This document shows, in pieces, positions 61,041 through 64,000 of a stretch of DNA of 64,000 bases; position 1 is the first letter of the stretch, and every line of letters starts with the position of its first letter. The notes under the pieces were generated by a model. That model searched no databases, had not been told where the DNA came from, and saw nothing but the letters and a program-made list of their open reading frames with translations. This DNA is from Corynebacterium sp. NML140438 (GTDB lineage Bacteria > Actinomycetota > Actinomycetes > Mycobacteriales > Mycobacteriaceae): the NCBI RefSeq assembly GCF_001875725.1, contig NZ_MLCQ01000022.1, forward strand, positions 62,001-126,000, given 5' to 3'. The translations under genes and the position numbers were made by a program.

Positions 61041-61879
61041 CTACGGGTTTTGGGCTTCTCTGCTACACCAATGGGCTAGCTGAATGCAGTACCCGAACAA
61101 ACCCTCGTAACTTTCGTGACGTTCCGCCAAAATCACATAGTTGCTGGATGATTCCATGGCTGAGGCAACCTTTCGATACACCGAATTGCGGGCTGTGAGG
61201 CGGAAAATCTTCCGCCCATCTGTCGCGGTAGCGATGATGTGTGGTTTAGCCGAAGAGCCTTTCGGGACAGGTAAATATTCTAAATTCACGTCTTCGAACA
61301 CCCATTTCGCTCTATCGCGGAGTTGCTCGTGGTCGTCTTCGTCCCATTCGTTAAAAAGAATCGTTTGAGCGGTGCCAGGGATCCTTTTGTTCAGCTCATA
61401 GTTTTCAATGAGTCGGCGGGTCTTGGTCCAAGAATCGGGTAAGTGGATCGTGAGACCGCGTATGTTGCCGTGTTCGGGGAGCTTTCCCCGACGGTCGCGT
61501 TTGCGAGGAGCCGGATCCCATTGGTGTAGGCGAATTTGGCATGCTCTTTGCCGAAGAAGATGACTCCTACGGGGTGGCCTCGATGGAGTAGGCAGACAGC
61601 GTCCGATTCTCGAGTATCGATTTCTGAGCCGGACTTCTTACTTTTCAAATAGGCTTCCCCAGCGAAGAACTCGACCTGGATGTCGTCTCCATATTTTGCT
61701 GAAGAGAAGACTGAATCATCGTAGACGTAAAGAGTGAAATCGGACTCGTTGGGTAGCTCGAGAGTTTTGTCCAACGGTTTCTGTGGCCATGGCGCTAACC
61801 TGGCGTTTCCTCGGACGCTGTGTTTGGCCGGTTTCTCGGAAGTTTGTTTGTTGCCAAAAAGTCGTGCGAAAAATCCCAT
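61041..61879 (-). pseudogene. Unknown gene interrupted by one frameshift
   Basis: Two open frames belong to one protein of about 279 aa. The first (from ATG 61879) begins MGFFARLFGNKQ and includes TLYVYDDSVFSSAKYGDD and EHAKFAYTNGIRLLANATVG. The second continues in the -1 frame with KLPEHGNIRGLTIHLPDSWT, LFNEWDEDDHEQLRDRAKWV and a long C-terminal domain to 61041. The shift lies in a GGGGAAAG tract near 61485-61495; one added base restores the frame. I do not recognise the family; the N-terminal amphipathic FFARLF may touch membranes. A sequencing error, a mutation or programmed slippage are all possible. Confidence 0.65.
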
Positions 61880-62029
61880 GATTAACCTAAATCTCGAGGC
61901 GAATCTCCGCTTCATCTTCGCACATAGATGTGTGGGATAGTAGGTTCCGTTACCCGATCATCGGTTATGGGGATGGTGGTCGCATCGGCTTGTGCTATGA
62001 CTGTATAGGCGGGGCAGCGTCGACCCGAT

Positions 62030-62482
62030 CTACGGCAGCTGGGGCTTACGCCTCGTCGACTTCAACTCCGAGCGCCGCTTCTTCGTTTCGAGACGGCGCC
62101 GCACCGAGCCGCGCGTCGGCTTCGTTTTCCGCCGCGGGGGAGGCGGTGGGGCGAGCGCCTCGCGCAACAAGATGGCCATGCGTTCCCGCGCCTCGGCACG
62201 GTTGCGGAGCTGCGACCGCTGCGTCGATGCGCTCACGGTGAGCACCGTGCCGTCCAGGCGGTGTTCGAGGTTGTGGAGGGCGCGGCGGCGTTGAGTGTCG
62301 GAAAGCGATGCGCATTCCGCGATGTCGATGGAGAGCTGCACCTTACTGGCGGTGGTGTTGACGCCCTGGCCGCCCGGGCCCGATGCCTTCGCGAACCGCT
62401 CCGACAGGTCCGCCGTGGCGACGACGAGGCCGCCGGGGATCCCCGGGCCGGGCGCGATGGTCAAGTCCTGCATGCCGCCCAT
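62030..62482 (-). CDS. arfB: Alternative ribosome-rescue factor ArfB (peptidyl-tRNA hydrolase)
   Basis: A 150-aa class I release-factor-like hydrolase that frees ribosomes stalled on broken mRNA. The catalytic loop is KASGPGGQGVNTTASKVQLS. SIDIAECASLSDTQRRRALH and STQRSQLRNRAEARERM are conserved. The tail from about residue 115 is strongly basic (PRRKTKPTRGSVRRRLETKK) as required to enter the mRNA channel. ATG 62482 or 62473 are both possible. It is the intact relative of the truncated copy at 56513. It lies downstream of the coiled-coil gene and a broken antitoxin on the same strand. Confidence 0.92.
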   Translation of the reverse strand: MGGMQDLTIAPGPGIPGGLVVATADLSERFAKASGPGGQGVNTTASKVQLSIDIAECASLSDTQRRRALHNLEHRLDGTVLTVSASTQRSQLRNRAEARERMAILLREALAPPPPPRRKTKPTRGSVRRRLETKKRRSELKSTRRKPQLP

Positions 62483-62542
62483 ACTACGTTCTTGCGTCCT
62501 GCGTCAACCAACCCAGACCGCAGCCCAGTTGCAACGTAAGTC

Positions 62543-62747
62543 TCAGCGATCGACCTCCCGGTAAATCTCATCCATCGTGAACTTCCTACCGGAGTCAATC
62601 TCGACGGCTGAGCGAAGTTCCTGCAGATCTTCGATTCTTTCGGCGATGGCGGATCGAGCAAAGCTCGGAAACAGTTACGCCCTCAGCACGCGCAAGCTTC
62701 GTTACGAGTGATGCTTCCTCGCTGCTCAAACGGATTCTCAGGAACAC
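62543..62747 (-). pseudogene. Frameshifted RHH-type antitoxin
   Basis: From GTG 62747 the frame reads VFLRIRLSSEEASLVTKLAR then AEGVTVSEL. One extra T near 62655 shifts it; in the next frame it continues ARSAIAERIEDLQELRSAVE then KFTMDEIYREVDR and a stop at 62543. This is a RelB/DUF6290-like antitoxin. No toxin gene follows; arfB begins about 60 nt later. Confidence 0.65.
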
Positions 62748-62776
62748 AACTGCTACCTATCTCGTGGAGAAAACCT

Positions 62777-64000
62777 CTATGCTTTCTTCTCGTCTCGACG
62801 GAAACGTAAACCGCGTCGCGTTGTGCGGGTTTCTGTCGCAGATTGATCTTCGTCGCCGGTCGACTCGAGCGCTTTTTGCTCCCCCCGCTCCCGTCGCGCT
62901 TCGATTTCTGCGGCCTTTGCCAGCAGCCGGTCGTCGTTTATGTCGCGAATTTTCTCGGTGGCTTTTTGCGCTTGACCCACCGCCGATTGGCGGGCGCGGT
63001 TCGCGGCATCGATGGTGTCGCCCGCTAGCGACACCACAGATTGACGCCATCCTTGGACCTGGAGACGCTCTGCGTCCTCCACGCTCATCCGCAAATACTG
63101 CGCAAACGCACTAATAATGTCGTGAATCTCGTTCGCGTGTGCGGTGATATGGCGAGCACGAATCGGGTTTGTCACCCAGACCTGATTGCTCAACTTGGCT
63201 GTCTCACGGATGGCTGTATCCATCTCGAGCAGACGTCGGGTGGTCGATTCCAATCGATCCTTGCGCGCGTCGTGGATTCCCTCACGGTGAGAATCCAGCT
63301 GGCGAGGCTCAAACTCATTCACGTGGGCGATCTCCAGGACATACATCCGATCGTGGAGGTAGATGCTCCGAGCGGCCACACCTAGCCAAAGCGGCAGATC
63401 GCCTTTCAGCCTAGCTAAGAAAGCTTCAAGTTTCTTGGAGTTGTTCTTCTGTTTCCGGAGCTGATCAACGGCATCATCGAGTTGTTCGACGGCGTAAGAC
63501 TCGATGCCGTTGAGCGCTGATCCGAGGTGGTCGACCTTCGACCAAGTAGTTGCGGAGACGCTACTGCTGCGCCGGTAAAGTTCGTCCGCTTCTTCAATCG
63601 TGTACTGGATACCCCCAAGCTGTGCCAGTGCATCAACCTTGCGCTGCCGGAGAAGAGTATCGAGCTTCTCATCGATGACCTCTAGATACTCCTTGATTTC
63701 AGCAATTGCTGCCTCAATTGCGGCCTGAGCTGCGATGGCAGCGGCGGTCGAAGCCATGGCGGGCGAAAACTTCACCTCTTGAAACGAGGTGTGTTTGAAG
63801 AATCGACTTGGATTGTCGGCGAGCCCAAGATCGCTTCGGCGTAGGACTCCAGGAACCGGTCCAGACGACGTGCGATGCTGGAGCAGCTTCGCAGTTTCGT
63901 CCGTTGCCTTGTAATACTTGCCGGATTTGAACTGCCGGTTGGAAATCGTGCTCAACACATTGTTAGCGCGGAAAAGCACTTGCGGTGACGCAGGCGAAAA
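62777..64000 (-). CDS. Unknown coiled-coil protein, 5' end beyond the window
   Basis: At least 407 codons; the frame is still open at the right edge, so the N-terminus is missing (a GTG at 63979 is internal at best). Helical stretches IAEIKEYLEVIDEKLDTLLR and AVDQLRKQKNNSKKLEAFLA predict coiled coils. A central helical domain has IYLHDRMYVLEIAHVNEFEP and RHITAHANEIHDIISAFAQY. The C-terminus is charged and basic (RRGLRFRRDEKKA). An Ala-rich segment AAAIAAQAAIEAAIAEI could be a weak membrane or helical region. I do not recognise the family. A 3' fragment of a close relative precedes the truncated arfB at 56783, so the gene and arfB travel together. Confidence 0.65.
   Translation of the reverse strand, partial: FSPASPQVLFRANNVLSTISNRQFKSGKYYKATDETAKLLQHRTSSGPVPGVLRRSDLGLADNPSRFFKHTSFQEVKFSPAMASTAAAIAAQAAIEAAIAEIKEYLEVIDEKLDTLLRQRKVDALAQLGGIQYTIEEADELYRRSSSVSATTWSKVDHLGSALNGIESYAVEQLDDAVDQLRKQKNNSKKLEAFLARLKGDLPLWLGVAARSIYLHDRMYVLEIAHVNEFEPRQLDSHREGIHDARKDRLESTTRRLLEMDTAIRETAKLSNQVWVTNPIRARHITAHANEIHDIISAFAQYLRMSVEDAERLQVQGWRQSVVSLAGDTIDAANRARQSAVGQAQKATEKIRDINDDRLLAKAAEIEARRERGEQKALESTGDEDQSATETRTTRRGLRFRRDEKKA

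Noticed and set aside
61485..61495. Programmed -1 frameshift as the default explanation for the split gene
   Set aside because: The tract in its zero frame (GTC GGG GAA AGC) is not a good tandem-slippage heptamer and no strong downstream structure is evident, so mutation or sequence error is more likely.
1..64000. CRISPR arrays, rRNA genes, insertion sequences
   Set aside because: No regularly spaced repeats, no rRNA-like sequence and no transposase-like protein were seen on either strand.

Overview
The window looks like the chromosome of a Corynebacterium species. The support is gene content and order (gapB; rplY with two pth genes; glmU-prs; mfd; greA, mca, uppS, coaA, glyA; fumC, glpX, xseA/xseB, ispH, ychF), a mycothiol conjugate amidase, an LGFP-repeat lipoprotein, several actinobacterial DUF families, moderately high GC, and many genes that appear to be transcribed as leaderless mRNAs. 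Species cannot be named from the sequence alone.

Layout. 1-4.8 kb: the start of a 3-methyladenine glycosylase gene running off the left edge, an FMN-binding glutamate-synthase-family protein, a small coiled-coil protein, a HAD phosphatase and gapB. 4.9-9.3 kb: a two-gene operon for a secreted, membrane-anchored repeat protein and a membrane-anchored zinc metalloprotease. 9.4-14 kb: a manganese-type ABC importer (mntABCD) with a probable operator between its -35 and -10, and a convergent DtxR-family regulator. 14-32 kb: YihY, RF3, a flavin reductase, two tandem peptidyl-tRNA hydrolases, ribosomal protein L25 with a terminator-like leader hairpin, an aromatic aminotransferase, an amino-acid permease, prs, glmU, an MFS transporter, a Tat-exported multicopper oxidase, tRNA-Gln, a TetR regulator and mfd, then tRNA-Leu(UAA). 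32.6-45.5 kb: a methyltransferase beside a decayed acyltransferase/SGNH gene, a BI-1 family membrane protein, greA, mca, uppS, coaA, glyA, two divergent leaderless genes, an acetyltransferase, and a TetR plus 14-TM drug-exporter operon. 45.5-56.4 kb: fumC, glpX, xseB, xseA, ispH, rmuC, an AI-2E family exporter and ychF.

From 56.4 kb to the right edge the window is accessory DNA. A 26-bp copy of the ychF 3' end (one mismatch) recurs 3.2 kb downstream, as expected of attL/attR left by a site-specific integration event. Between the repeats lie a truncated arfB, a 3' fragment of an unknown coiled-coil gene, a GC-rich compact mercury module (merR divergent from merA plus a small Cys-pair membrane protein) and a dead luciferase-like monooxygenase. 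Beyond the second repeat are an unknown leaderless HTH protein with a palindrome inside its promoter, an RHH antitoxin whose toxin partner has an internal stop, a frameshifted unknown gene, a full-length arfB, a frameshifted orphan antitoxin and the full coiled-coil gene, which runs off the window. arfB and the coiled-coil gene are therefore present twice, once decayed and once intact.

No CRISPR array, rRNA, intact insertion sequence, transposase or integrase is visible.
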